This document shows positions 1-7,471 of a DNA stretch of 64,000 nt, one piece after another. Within the stretch, counting starts at the first letter, position 1. The number at the start of each line of letters is the position of its first letter. Below the pieces are notes generated by a model that was given only the letters and a program-made list of their open reading frames with translations, was not told where the DNA came from and made no database searches. This stretch comes from UMGS1532 sp045594795 (GTDB taxonomy: Bacteria; Bacillota; Clostridia; Oscillospirales; Acutalibacteraceae), in contig JAZNZF010000018.1 of the NCBI GenBank assembly GCA_045594795.1, positions 1 to 64,000 on the forward strand. Reading direction: 5' to 3'. Both the position numbers and the translations under genes were made by a program.

Positions 1-44
1 GACACCGTTCGAGTATTTCTTCGCCACCGCCGCGTGACGAAAAA

Positions 45-72
45 TCTCCCCCTGCTGCGCAGCAGGGGGAGA
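45..72 (-). terminator. Perfect 28-bp palindrome, minus-strand terminator of the pigL-nagB operon
   Basis: A GC-rich palindrome with two 14-base arms (core CTGCTGCGCAGCAG) is followed on the minus strand by TTTTTCG and on the plus strand by no T run. It therefore ends minus-strand transcription coming from the nagB-like gene about 100 bp away. Positions 1-44 are the window edge; I see no gene there. Confidence 0.7.
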
Positions 73-173
73 TGAAAGAATCTATTCATTTAACTTATTC
101 TTTTTGTTTTTTAGTCTGTCTACTTGACAGGGGGCACATTAAAATTCGCTTTGCTCTAAAAAATTATAGATTA

Positions 174-1121
174 TTAGTTACACTCTGCAACAAGTGGACC
201 TGCAAGTTCTTTAAGGTAGAAAAGTTTGCCGGGCATTGTTGGAATGTAGGATGATGGAATCCAACGTGTTGGACCGTGGCGTAAGGTCATCCAGAAGCTC
301 ATACCCTGCCATTGCATACCGCGACCGAGTGCGCCGTCGCAACCGCCGATGATGTAATCAGCTTGTAGGAACAAAGCGGGGCCGATGGTGTTTGCTCTGC
401 AAGGAACAAGTGTTGTGCGAGATTTGAAGCTTGTAATTGCGTTCTGCTCGATGGTTAATGGGTGGAGCTTTGCGCCGATGCGGTAGGGTTGTGCCTTCCA
501 CTCCTCGTCAGAGCTGAACTCTGCTGCGAACTGAGGCTCCCAGAATGCGATGTGGCACATTCTACCGATACCGAATACAAGAACAAGTCTTGCGCCTGCA
601 TCTTTTAGTGCCTTAATTTTCTCGGGGTATGTAGGAAGATTCTCTTTAGTTGCAAAATTGCGCTGCTCTTTTGGAACGGTTAACTCGCCAAGTGGGTTGA
701 AGAGAGCCTGCTCCATTGCATTTTGGAAAGCAGCGGGGTCATTTGAAGGAAGTGTGTTGCCCTCGCCGTCTGCCCACTCGTCCATATTAAAGGTATAAAC
801 GTGGTCGCACTTAATGTTCCACTCTTTTAAGAAGAACACAGCCCACTTATACATACCCATAGGGCCAACGGGAAGAATCATTGCAAGTTTCTCACCGCGC
901 TCTGCAGAGGTTTTAATCTGTAATGCGATTTCGTGACCCATATAGGTGTCGAAATTATAGATGTTGTCGCACTCTACGGGGGTGAAATCCTTGTGCCAGA
1001 AGCTTTGACGTTCGCTTACCTTGTTGTCGGGGTTGCAGCACTCGTCGATTTTTTCCATATCCCAGCCTGCAGGATAGAATCCGTCGAGTAGTGAGCCTTT
1101 AACAGTGTCATTAAAATTCAT
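174..1121 (-). CDS. Glucosamine-6-phosphate deaminase-like (NagB/6-phosphogluconolactonase family) protein
   Basis: The 315-aa protein resembles NagB, which isomerises and deaminates glucosamine-6-phosphate in the cytoplasm. It keeps the NagB-like TFNMDEW stretch (around residue 112) and the later HIAF..EP block. Where canonical NagB has GIGxDGHIAFNEP, this protein has GIGRMCHIAFWEP, so the aspartate next to the ring-opening histidine is a methionine and the asparagine a tryptophan. It is also longer than typical NagB (about 240-265 aa). The gene lies 17 bp downstream of a PIG-L deacetylase in one operon, and AAAGGAGA precedes the ATG. The pair suggests handling of an N-acetylamino sugar, but the altered active site means plain GlcN6P deaminase activity should not be assumed. 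Confidence 0.75.
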   Translation of the reverse strand: MNFNDTVKGSLLDGFYPAGWDMEKIDECCNPDNKVSERQSFWHKDFTPVECDNIYNFDTYMGHEIALQIKTSAERGEKLAMILPVGPMGMYKWAVFFLKEWNIKCDHVYTFNMDEWADGEGNTLPSNDPAAFQNAMEQALFNPLGELTVPKEQRNFATKENLPTYPEKIKALKDAGARLVLVFGIGRMCHIAFWEPQFAAEFSSDEEWKAQPYRIGAKLHPLTIEQNAITSFKSRTTLVPCRANTIGPALFLQADYIIGGCDGALGRGMQWQGMSFWMTLRHGPTRWIPSSYIPTMPGKLFYLKELAGPLVAECN

Positions 1122-1138
1122 AACAATTCTCCTTTATA

Positions 1139-1843
1139 TTATGGTAATAATCTTGTTGTGGGGTTTCTTAAATTTGCCTTAAGCCTACGGAAGCCCTCCG
1201 CATATTTTACACCGCACTGCATACCGCGGAAAGCAGCATAGGTACGAGTGTTTTCAAGGATATCTACGCCATCGTGGTCGCGCAACCAAACAAGCTGACT
1301 TTCGTGACAGGCGAGCATTTTAAGCTTGGTCTCAAGCTCGTCGGTAATATCAACGTAGTATTCGGGTTCGCCGTTAACGTCTGCAGCGTTTTCCATATAG
1401 AAAATAGGGGTTACGTCTGTAGGTTCGCCAAGGTCGGTTCTGTAGTGTGGAACACTTGCGGCAAAGCTTGCGGCAAAAGCGAGTTTTCCAACTGCTGCGT
1501 GGTCGCGCATATAGTCGTCTGGCGCGTGGGTGATGATGAAATCGGGCTTGGCTTCTCTGACAACAGCAACCAATTTATCGTGCTGCTCTTGGCTGCTTTC
1601 GTCAATCATAAGGTCGCCAACGTTGAGAGTAACCGTTTTGAAGCCTGCAAGTGCGCCCGAGGTTTTTGCTTCTTCGATACGCATTTTGCCAAGCTCGTCG
1701 GGCATAATTTCAACGTGACCCATATTGCCGTTTGCAACGTGGCATACCGTAACGTTGTCGCCGCGCTTTTTACAGCGAAGCAAAGTTCCTGCACAGTTGA
1801 TTTCCATATCGTCGGGGTGACAGGATATTACAAGAACATTCAT
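1139..1843 (-). CDS. PIG-L family (LmbE-like) zinc-dependent N-deacetylase
   Basis: This 234-aa protein begins MNVLVISCHPDDMEINCAG. The HPDD motif is the metal-binding signature of the PIG-L/LmbE fold, which removes acetyl groups from N-acetylglucosamine derivatives. A second metal/catalytic region is visible as THAPDDYMRDH near residue 105. Full length for the family, with no signal peptide, so it acts in the cytoplasm. AAAGGAG sits ahead of the ATG. It is the first gene of a two-gene minus-strand operon with the NagB-like gene and is divergent from an AraC regulator, which probably controls both. The natural substrate cannot be read from the sequence. Confidence 0.88.
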   Translation of the reverse strand: MNVLVISCHPDDMEINCAGTLLRCKKRGDNVTVCHVANGNMGHVEIMPDELGKMRIEEAKTSGALAGFKTVTLNVGDLMIDESSQEQHDKLVAVVREAKPDFIITHAPDDYMRDHAAVGKLAFAASFAASVPHYRTDLGEPTDVTPIFYMENAADVNGEPEYYVDITDELETKLKMLACHESQLVWLRDHDGVDILENTRTYAAFRGMQCGVKYAEGFRRLKANLRNPTTRLLP

Positions 1844-1959
1844 TTAAAACACTCCTTTATATATTGACTTTATTTTAATAATATGGTAGCATTACTCAGA
1901 GAGGCAAATCAATACATAATTGTATGGTTTTGTTATATTTTTGTAAAGTAGGTGTGGCT

Positions 1960-2832
1960 ATGCCCGAGCGCAAGCAGTTGAAAAATACTATAAGCATTAA
2001 GGGTATATATTCAATACATTATTTTGAATTTAAGTCTGACTTCTCATTTGGCGGCGAGGCGCATAATTTTTGGGAGCTTGTGTATATCGACAAGGGTGAG
2101 GCAATAGTTACAGCAGGGGACAAAACCTTAACTTTAGGCGAGGGCGAAATAATTTTCCACAAGCCTGGTGAGTTCCATTCGATAGCCTCTAACCCCGAAA
2201 ACCCGCCAAACGTGTTTATAATTACCTTTGATAGCAGTTCAAAAATAATGCAGCTTTTTGCAGAACGTCAAATAAGTGTGCCAACGCCCTTTAGAAAGTA
2301 CATTTCCGAAATGGTTGCAGACGGTAGGGAAGCCTTTCACTTAACCGATGATACACCCTATAGTGAGGGCTTGGTTGAGCGCGACGAAGCCTATATCGGC
2401 AGTCAGCAATTAATCAGGCTTAACCTTGAAATTTTGCTTATAAAGCTTGTAAGGTTTTTCGAGCTACCAAAAAAAGAGCTTAGCAATTCCGACGGCTACG
2501 ACAGGCTAACCCGCGAGGTTATAGATATGCTTAAGAATAATATATACGGCAGACTCACGGTTGAGGAAATTTGCCGTCAGCTACGGTTTAGCCGTACATA
2601 TCTATCCTCAAGATTTCGCGCGGGGACGGGCAAAACTATAGTTGAGTATTTTACCGAGCTTAAAATTAGCGAGGCTAAGTATCTTATCAGAAAAGATAAT
2701 CACACCGTAGCCCAGATTTCCGACTTTTTGTGCTTTGAAAATCCGCAATACTTTTGCCGAGTGTTTAAAAAGATTACCAATATGACCCCAACCCAGTATA
2801 AAAACTCGGTATCGTATAGCAAAGGCATTTAG
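1960..2832 (+). CDS. AraC family transcriptional regulator with N-terminal cupin
   Basis: The protein has an N-terminal cupin-like sensing domain (GEAIVTAGDKTLTLGEGEI and a following HKPGEFHS) and a C-terminal double helix-turn-helix of the AraC/XylS type (LTVEEICRQLRFSRTYLS, then a second helix pair ending MTPTQYK). I place the start at 1960, giving about 290 aa, because AGTAGGTG lies just upstream; an in-frame ATG at 1924 has no ribosome binding site. It is divergent from the pigL-nagB operon with only about 115 bp between the starts, the usual arrangement for a local sugar-responsive activator. The effector is unknown. Confidence 0.88.
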   Translation: MPERKQLKNTISIKGIYSIHYFEFKSDFSFGGEAHNFWELVYIDKGEAIVTAGDKTLTLGEGEIIFHKPGEFHSIASNPENPPNVFIITFDSSSKIMQLFAERQISVPTPFRKYISEMVADGREAFHLTDDTPYSEGLVERDEAYIGSQQLIRLNLEILLIKLVRFFELPKKELSNSDGYDRLTREVIDMLKNNIYGRLTVEEICRQLRFSRTYLSSRFRAGTGKTIVEYFTELKISEAKYLIRKDNHTVAQISDFLCFENPQYFCRVFKKITNMTPTQYKNSVSYSKGI

Positions 2833-2834
2833 GG

Positions 2835-2863
2835 TTGACACAAATTGGCAAAAAGGTTATGAT
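2835..2863 (+). promoter_or_regulatory. Sigma-A promoter for the HAD gene
   Basis: TTGACA, 17-bp spacer, TATGAT, starting just after the araC stop. It gives the downstream HAD gene its own transcription start. Confidence 0.75.
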
Positions 2864-2926
2864 AAAGGCGCACCAAAAACAGCGCCCTTATTGGCATAGC
2901 TTTAGTATATTTAAAGGACTGAAAAA

Positions 2927-3730
2927 ATGACTGTAAACGATTTAGCAAAAAAGAAATTGTTTTTATTTGATTTAGACGGAACGCTTTATTTGGGCGACCG
3001 ACTTTTCACTTTTACAAATCCTTTGCTCGAAACCATAAACAAAGAGGGTAAAAGGTATATGTTTATGACCAACAACTCGTCTAAAAGCATAAAAGACTAT
3101 GTTGCCAAAATGCAAAGGCTTGGGGTAGCGGCTAACGAGAGTGATTTTGTTACCTCTTCAGAGGCTACTATAGAGTATTTGAATGCTCACCACAAGGGTA
3201 AAAGGCTTTATGTTCTCGGCACCGAATCGCTAAAAAGTGAAATAAAAGATGCGGGATTCGAGATTACCGATAATCTTGGTTTGGTGCAGGCGCTTATAGT
3301 AGGCTTTGATACCGAGCTTACCTTTAAAAAGTTAGAGGACGCTTGTAGGCTTTTGTGCGAGAATCCTGACCTACCGTATATTGCAACCCACCCCGATTAC
3401 GTTTGCCCTACAGAGTATGGCTTTGTGGTGGATTGTGGCAGTATAATAGACGCTATATATAATGCCACAAAGGTAAAACCTGTGGTTATTGGTAAACCAC
3501 AACCCCTAATGGCAGAGCTTGCAATGAAAAGGGCGGGCGTAACACCCCAAGATACCGCCGTTATAGGTGACAGAATTTATACAGATGTTGCTTGCGGAAT
3601 AAACGCGTCTGCTACGGGTGTGCTTGTCTTAAGCGGTGAAACCACAAAAGAGGTGTTAGAGGCTTCCGATATAAAGCCTACGATAGTGCTAAATAGCGCT
3701 GAGGAATTATTAAAAGCGCTACAGAAATAA
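2927..3730 (+). CDS. HAD-IIA family sugar phosphatase (NagD/AraL-like)
   Basis: This 267-aa protein carries the HAD catalytic motif FLFDLDGTLYLGD at residues 13-25, with the nucleophile and acid/base aspartates both present. MTNNSSKS supplies motif II, GKPQP the motif III lysine, and VIGDRIYTD motif IV. The order and the C2-type cap between motifs II and III place it in the NagD/NIPSNAP-like IIA subfamily, which dephosphorylates sugar phosphates or nucleotides. It has its own promoter and a strong terminator, so it is a single-gene unit. Its position beside amino-sugar genes hints at a related substrate, but that is inference. Confidence 0.88.
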   Translation: MTVNDLAKKKLFLFDLDGTLYLGDRLFTFTNPLLETINKEGKRYMFMTNNSSKSIKDYVAKMQRLGVAANESDFVTSSEATIEYLNAHHKGKRLYVLGTESLKSEIKDAGFEITDNLGLVQALIVGFDTELTFKKLEDACRLLCENPDLPYIATHPDYVCPTEYGFVVDCGSIIDAIYNATKVKPVVIGKPQPLMAELAMKRAGVTPQDTAVIGDRIYTDVACGINASATGVLVLSGETTKEVLEASDIKPTIVLNSAEELLKALQK

Positions 3731-3734
3731 AAAG

Positions 3735-3768
3735 AAACTGCGTTGTTTTTTGACAACGCAGTTTTTAT
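3735..3768. terminator. Bidirectional terminator between HAD gene and SSS symporter
   Basis: The stem AAACTGCGTTGT / ACAACGCAGTTT has a six-base loop and T runs on both sides. It serves the two convergent genes. Confidence 0.9.
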
Positions 3769-3778
3769 ATGTATAGTT

Positions 3779-5365
3779 TTAGTTACCAAGTGATTTTTTA
3801 ACGCTAACCGAAACGTCCTCGTTATAGCAAGAGAACATATCCTCGGTGTCTTTGTGGTTTAGCTTTGGTGTAATAAGGCTTACAAGGGGCACTAAGATTA
3901 AACCAACGAGCATAGCAATAGAGCCCGAGTATAGCGAGTTTTTAAAGACGAACGAAAGCACAGGTCCGCCGACGGTGAACACGCCGAGAGAAATAAGCAG
4001 TTGAAGGAGCTCTAAGCCGGTACCAAATATAAAACAGGCAATAACCGAGGCTTTGGTGGTGCCCTTCCAGTATAAGCCGTATAAGAAGGGGGCCAAGAAC
4101 GCGCCTGCAAGTGCGCCCCACGAAACACCCATCATCTGTGCTATCATAGCAAAATTGTAGGTGTCTTTTAGTATTGCGAGTACGGCAGATACTATTATAA
4201 AGAATATAACGAATAGTCGCATAATAAACACCTTCTTCTTGTCGTCCACCTGCTTTTTGCTAAGTATAACATCAAGTGTAAGGGTCGACGACGAGGTAAG
4301 CACAAGGCTTGAAAGGGTAGACATTGATGCCGAAAGCACAAGCACAATAACTATTGCAATAATAGCATCGGGCAGAGAGGACAGCATTGTTGGTATAATT
4401 TTATCAAACTCGCGGAAGGTAGAAGGGTCGGTGGTAATTTTATCTGCATATAGTCTGCCAAAGCCACCAAGGAAGTAGCAACCGCCCGCAACGATAATCG
4501 CAAAAACTGTAGAAATAATAGTGCCTTTTTTAATTGCGTCTTCATTCTTTATAGAGTAGAACTTGCCCACCATTTGTGGCAGACCCCAAGTGCCAAGCGA
4601 GGTTAGAATTACAACTATAAGTAGGTATAGCGGCTGTGCGCCGAAAATAGATGTAAAGGCACCGGCATTACCTGTAGTTTCGGGGTATGTGGATTCAACG
4701 AGGGAGAGCTCGCCAATAGCGGCCGACAGTCCACCGTTATCGGCAAGTACAGCGGCAATAACGGCTACAATGCCACCAAGCATTATAATGCCTTGTATAA
4801 AATCGTTAATAGCAGTTGCCATATAGCCGCCGAATATAACGTAAACTGCAGTAAGTGCCGCCATAACTAAAATAATTACAACGTATGGTATATCGAATGC
4901 TATATTAAATAGGCTTGAAAGACCGTTGTAGAGTGATGCGGTGTAGGGGATAAGGAAAATAAAAACTATAATAGAAGCTATAATTTTAATTGCGCCCGAT
5001 TTATAGCGAACACCGAAGAATTCGGGCATAGTTTTGGTATCGAGGTGCAGTGTCATAACACGGGTGCGGCGGCCTAAAACAGACCAAGCAAGCAAAGAGC
5101 CTATAAAGGCGTTGCCAAGACCTATCCAGGTGGAAGCCATACCAAAGTTCCAACCAAACTGACCTGCGTAGCCAACAAAAATAACCGCCGAGAAGTAGGA
5201 TGTACCAAATGCAAATGCGGTAAGCCAAGGGCCAACGCTACGTCCACCCAAAACAAAGCCGTTAACGTCAACGGCAGATTTGCGTGTATAAAGACCCACA
5301 CCTATCATAAGGCCAAAAAAGCATACAAGCAAAACTGCGGTTAGGATAACTGAGGTTGTTGTCAT
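3779..5365 (-). CDS. Sodium:solute symporter (SSS/PutP family), T-box controlled
   Basis: The 528-aa polytopic protein has about 13 hydrophobic segments. It shows SSS family features: an early GLYTRKS loop, then GFVLGGRSVGPWLTAFA and FGTSYFSAVIFVG, and a central GGYMATAINDFIQG. Such carriers import a solute with sodium across the cytoplasmic membrane. The gene sits behind a T-box leader on the same strand, which points to an amino acid or a close relative as substrate; the probable Tyr specifier suggests an aromatic amino acid. TTGGAG precedes the ATG. It ends convergently with the HAD gene. Sequence alone cannot separate proline, tyrosine or other solute specificities in this family. Confidence 0.88.
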   Translation of the reverse strand: MTTTSVILTAVLLVCFFGLMIGVGLYTRKSAVDVNGFVLGGRSVGPWLTAFAFGTSYFSAVIFVGYAGQFGWNFGMASTWIGLGNAFIGSLLAWSVLGRRTRVMTLHLDTKTMPEFFGVRYKSGAIKIIASIIVFIFLIPYTASLYNGLSSLFNIAFDIPYVVIILVMAALTAVYVIFGGYMATAINDFIQGIIMLGGIVAVIAAVLADNGGLSAAIGELSLVESTYPETTGNAGAFTSIFGAQPLYLLIVVILTSLGTWGLPQMVGKFYSIKNEDAIKKGTIISTVFAIIVAGGCYFLGGFGRLYADKITTDPSTFREFDKIIPTMLSSLPDAIIAIVIVLVLSASMSTLSSLVLTSSSTLTLDVILSKKQVDDKKKVFIMRLFVIFFIIVSAVLAILKDTYNFAMIAQMMGVSWGALAGAFLAPFLYGLYWKGTTKASVIACFIFGTGLELLQLLISLGVFTVGGPVLSFVFKNSLYSGSIAMLVGLILVPLVSLITPKLNHKDTEDMFSCYNEDVSVSVKKSLGN

Positions 5366-5469
5366 AAAAATTTCTCCAATCTAATGGCGGATTATAATAT
5401 AATTCATTCCTTCCCCGCCATTAAAGGTAAGAACGTTTCAGATGGTTTAATAAAAGGCAAGGCGGTATA

Positions 5470-5728
5470 AAACAAAAACGCCCTACGGAAAAATCCGTAG
5501 GACGTAATAAATTACGTGGTACCACCTCGGTTTATCTTAAGGTTTACACCAAAAGACCTTAGCAAGCAGCCATCACTGCTTTAAGCTGTAACGTGCTAAC
5601 ACGCCGTGAATTTTAAACACGGAACTCGTGGTATGTATATTTGCCACACCCACCGCTAATGCCTTGCAGCAAACGGCATCTCTCTAAAAACGGACAAGGG
5701 GGGTTACTCATTACCAGTCACAGTTGAT
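5470..5728 (-). ncRNA. T-box riboswitch leader, probable tyrosine specifier
   Basis: On the minus strand the leader holds the stem I landmarks GAGTAA and AGAGAGATGCC, the distal loop GCTGCAAGG, and the T-box core GAGGTGGTACCACG (around 5513-5528). It closes with a terminator hairpin at 5479-5504 followed by GCGTTTTTG. The lower stem TGGTA/TACCA frames a specifier loop CAAATATACA at 5634-5643. By analogy with the other two T-boxes in this window (GAAN followed by the codon) the specifier is TAT; the alternative register reads TAC. Both are tyrosine codons. The structural class is secure, the specificity less so. Confidence 0.9.
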
Positions 5729-5734
5729 AGTAGC

Positions 5735-5763
5735 ATTTTACCACCAAGAAAATATTTTGTCAA
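5735..5763 (-). promoter_or_regulatory. Sigma-A promoter of the T-box/SSS transcript
   Basis: Read on the minus strand: TTGACA, 17-bp spacer, TAAAAT. The predicted start near 5728 coincides with the beginning of the T-box leader. Confidence 0.8.
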
Positions 5764-5818
5764 GAGTGAATTTTAAAAAATGAAGCCTAAATTTCGCAAA
5801 AATAGAATATTCTGTATA

Positions 5819-5893
5819 TTGATTTTTTCGGTAATTTATAGTACAATATAACTAATAAATTACTAAAGTTTGCGCGTTTTTGTGGCAAACTTT
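5819..5893 (+). promoter_or_regulatory. Promoter and leader hairpin of the GPH symporter gene
   Basis: TTGATT (5819-5824), 17-bp spacer, TACAAT (5842-5847). About 20 bp downstream lies an inverted repeat, AAAGTTTGC at 5865-5873 and GCAAACTTT at 5885-5893. It could be an operator for a sugar regulator or an RNA hairpin. No regulator gene is adjacent. Confidence 0.55.
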
Positions 5894-5942
5894 AATAATT
5901 TAAGTCTAACGCGGCAAAAATATTAAATTAAGGGGTATTATA

Positions 5943-7331
5943 ATGGAGAAACAAAAACGACCATTCGGCATTCGCGATAGTATTGCGTATGCCGCAGGCG
6001 ACCTTGGGTGCAATATGAGTTTTGCGCTAAAAGGCACCATGTCTATTTTCTGGACACAGTTTATGGGTATGGACCTATGGTATGCATTATTGCTTATCGT
6101 GGTTCAGGTTTGGGACGCTATCAATGACCCACTTATCGGCTCAATAATCGACGCTGATAGACGCACCTACAAACGCAACAAGTTCTTGGCTTACATATGG
6201 GCAGGCTCTATAGGCCTTATTATCGGCGGCGCTTGTTGCTTTTTGCCCTTCCCCAACGCACCCGTCTTAGCTAAGGCTATCATCTTTATTGCCGGCTACG
6301 TGGTATGGGATGCATTCTACACCGTAGCAAACGTGCCTTACGGTTCACTTTTATCACTTATTTCCAACGATGTTAAAGACCGTGCTTCGCTTTCTGCTTG
6401 GCGTTCGGTTGGCTCTATTTTCGGAAATATGCTACCTATGGTAATTCTTCCTTTTATTATTTATGATAAGGACAACAACCTTATTGGCGAGCGCGTATTC
6501 ATCGCCGCATTAATTATGGGCGCACTTGGTTTTATCTGCTTCCAGTTTATGATTCGCAACACAGTTATCCGTGTTGAAACTAATGTTACATTAAATGAAG
6601 AAGCACCTAAATTCAACGTAATTAAGGCATTCGGCAACTTTGTTAAAAACCGTCCCGCAGTTGGCGCAACACTTGCCGCTATGGGTATGTTTATCGGTAT
6701 GCAGGGTGCAACTACCGCTGTTACCGTTGTGTTCCAGTCCTACTTTAAAAACGTGCAGATTTCGGGTATCGTTCAGCTTTTCGCTATGATTCCTATCGTA
6801 GTTTTCACCCCACTTGCTCGTAATGCTGTTGCAAAGTACGGTAAAAAAGAACTTGCAACCTTTGGCTCTATCTGCTCAATGGTGGCAGGTCTTGGACTTT
6901 TTGTAGTTATCCCCAACAATACAGGTCTTGACCTACTAATATATATAATTTGCCAGCTCATTTACTCGCTTGGTCTGGGTATTTATTCCACAGTATCGTG
7001 GGCTATGATGGGCGACGCTATCGATTATAACGAGTGGAAAACAGGCAACCGCGAGGAAGGTACAGTTTATTCTCTGCACTCCTTCTTTAGAAAATTAGCA
7101 CAGGGCATAGGTCCTTCGCTTGTTCTTATAGTTATGGTAGCTTTCGGCTACGTAGGCGCTAACGAGGGTAATCAGGTTTGGGAGGTTGCCGTTAATATGC
7201 GCTATCTTGTTGCCGCAACCTTTATGTTCTCTGCAATACTTCAGTTCATCGGCTTAGGTCTTGTTTATAACCTTGATAAAAAGACTCTTGCTAAAATGAA
7301 CTCAGAACTCGGCCGCAGCACTGAGGCATAA
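5943..7331 (+). CDS. Glycoside-pentoside-hexuronide (GPH/MelB-like) cation symporter
   Basis: The 462-aa protein has about 12 membrane segments. GIRDSIAYAAGDLGCNM at the N-terminus and DAINDPLIGSIIDADR (around residue 58) are hallmark blocks of the GPH branch of the major facilitator superfamily, which co-transports sugars or glycosides with Na+ or H+. A later IDYNEWKTGNREEGT also fits the family. AAGGGG lies before the ATG. A GH2 glycosidase follows 140 bp downstream, so the likely cargo is a beta-galactoside or similar glycoside that the enzyme then splits in the cytoplasm. Confidence 0.9.
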   Translation: MEKQKRPFGIRDSIAYAAGDLGCNMSFALKGTMSIFWTQFMGMDLWYALLLIVVQVWDAINDPLIGSIIDADRRTYKRNKFLAYIWAGSIGLIIGGACCFLPFPNAPVLAKAIIFIAGYVVWDAFYTVANVPYGSLLSLISNDVKDRASLSAWRSVGSIFGNMLPMVILPFIIYDKDNNLIGERVFIAALIMGALGFICFQFMIRNTVIRVETNVTLNEEAPKFNVIKAFGNFVKNRPAVGATLAAMGMFIGMQGATTAVTVVFQSYFKNVQISGIVQLFAMIPIVVFTPLARNAVAKYGKKELATFGSICSMVAGLGLFVVIPNNTGLDLLIYIICQLIYSLGLGIYSTVSWAMMGDAIDYNEWKTGNREEGTVYSLHSFFRKLAQGIGPSLVLIVMVAFGYVGANEGNQVWEVAVNMRYLVAATFMFSAILQFIGLGLVYNLDKKTLAKMNSELGRSTEA

Positions 7332-7347
7332 TATAGCTTAAACGTTT

Positions 7348-7389
7348 AGCGGTGTCCGACTGCGTATCTTTAAGCGCTCGGGCACCGCT
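7348..7389 (+). terminator. Hairpin between the GPH symporter and GH2 genes
   Basis: The stem AGCGGTGTCCGA / TCGGGCACCGCT is followed by TTAATAAAG rather than a clean T run. It looks like a weak or partial terminator or a transcript-stabilising hairpin that would set different levels of symporter and enzyme. Confidence 0.5.
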
Positions 7390-7471
7390 TTAATAAAGTT
7401 AATTATCAGTTCACATATTTTTTAGCTTAAGACTGTAAAATAAAAGCATAAAACATTTTGGAGGAATTAAA

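Noticed and set aside
1..44. tRNA 3' end suggested by GTTCGAG at 8-14
   Set aside because: The bases on each side do not pair as a T stem, and no acceptor stem can be closed.
1274..1867. 197-aa plus-strand reading frame opposite the PIG-L gene
   Set aside because: The minus-strand gene has clear family motifs (HPDD) and a ribosome binding site; this frame is a Cys/Phe-rich shadow of it.
5865..5893. AAAGTTTGC/GCAAACTTT as a terminator
   Set aside because: It lies downstream of the promoter without a T run, so an operator or leader hairpin is more likely.
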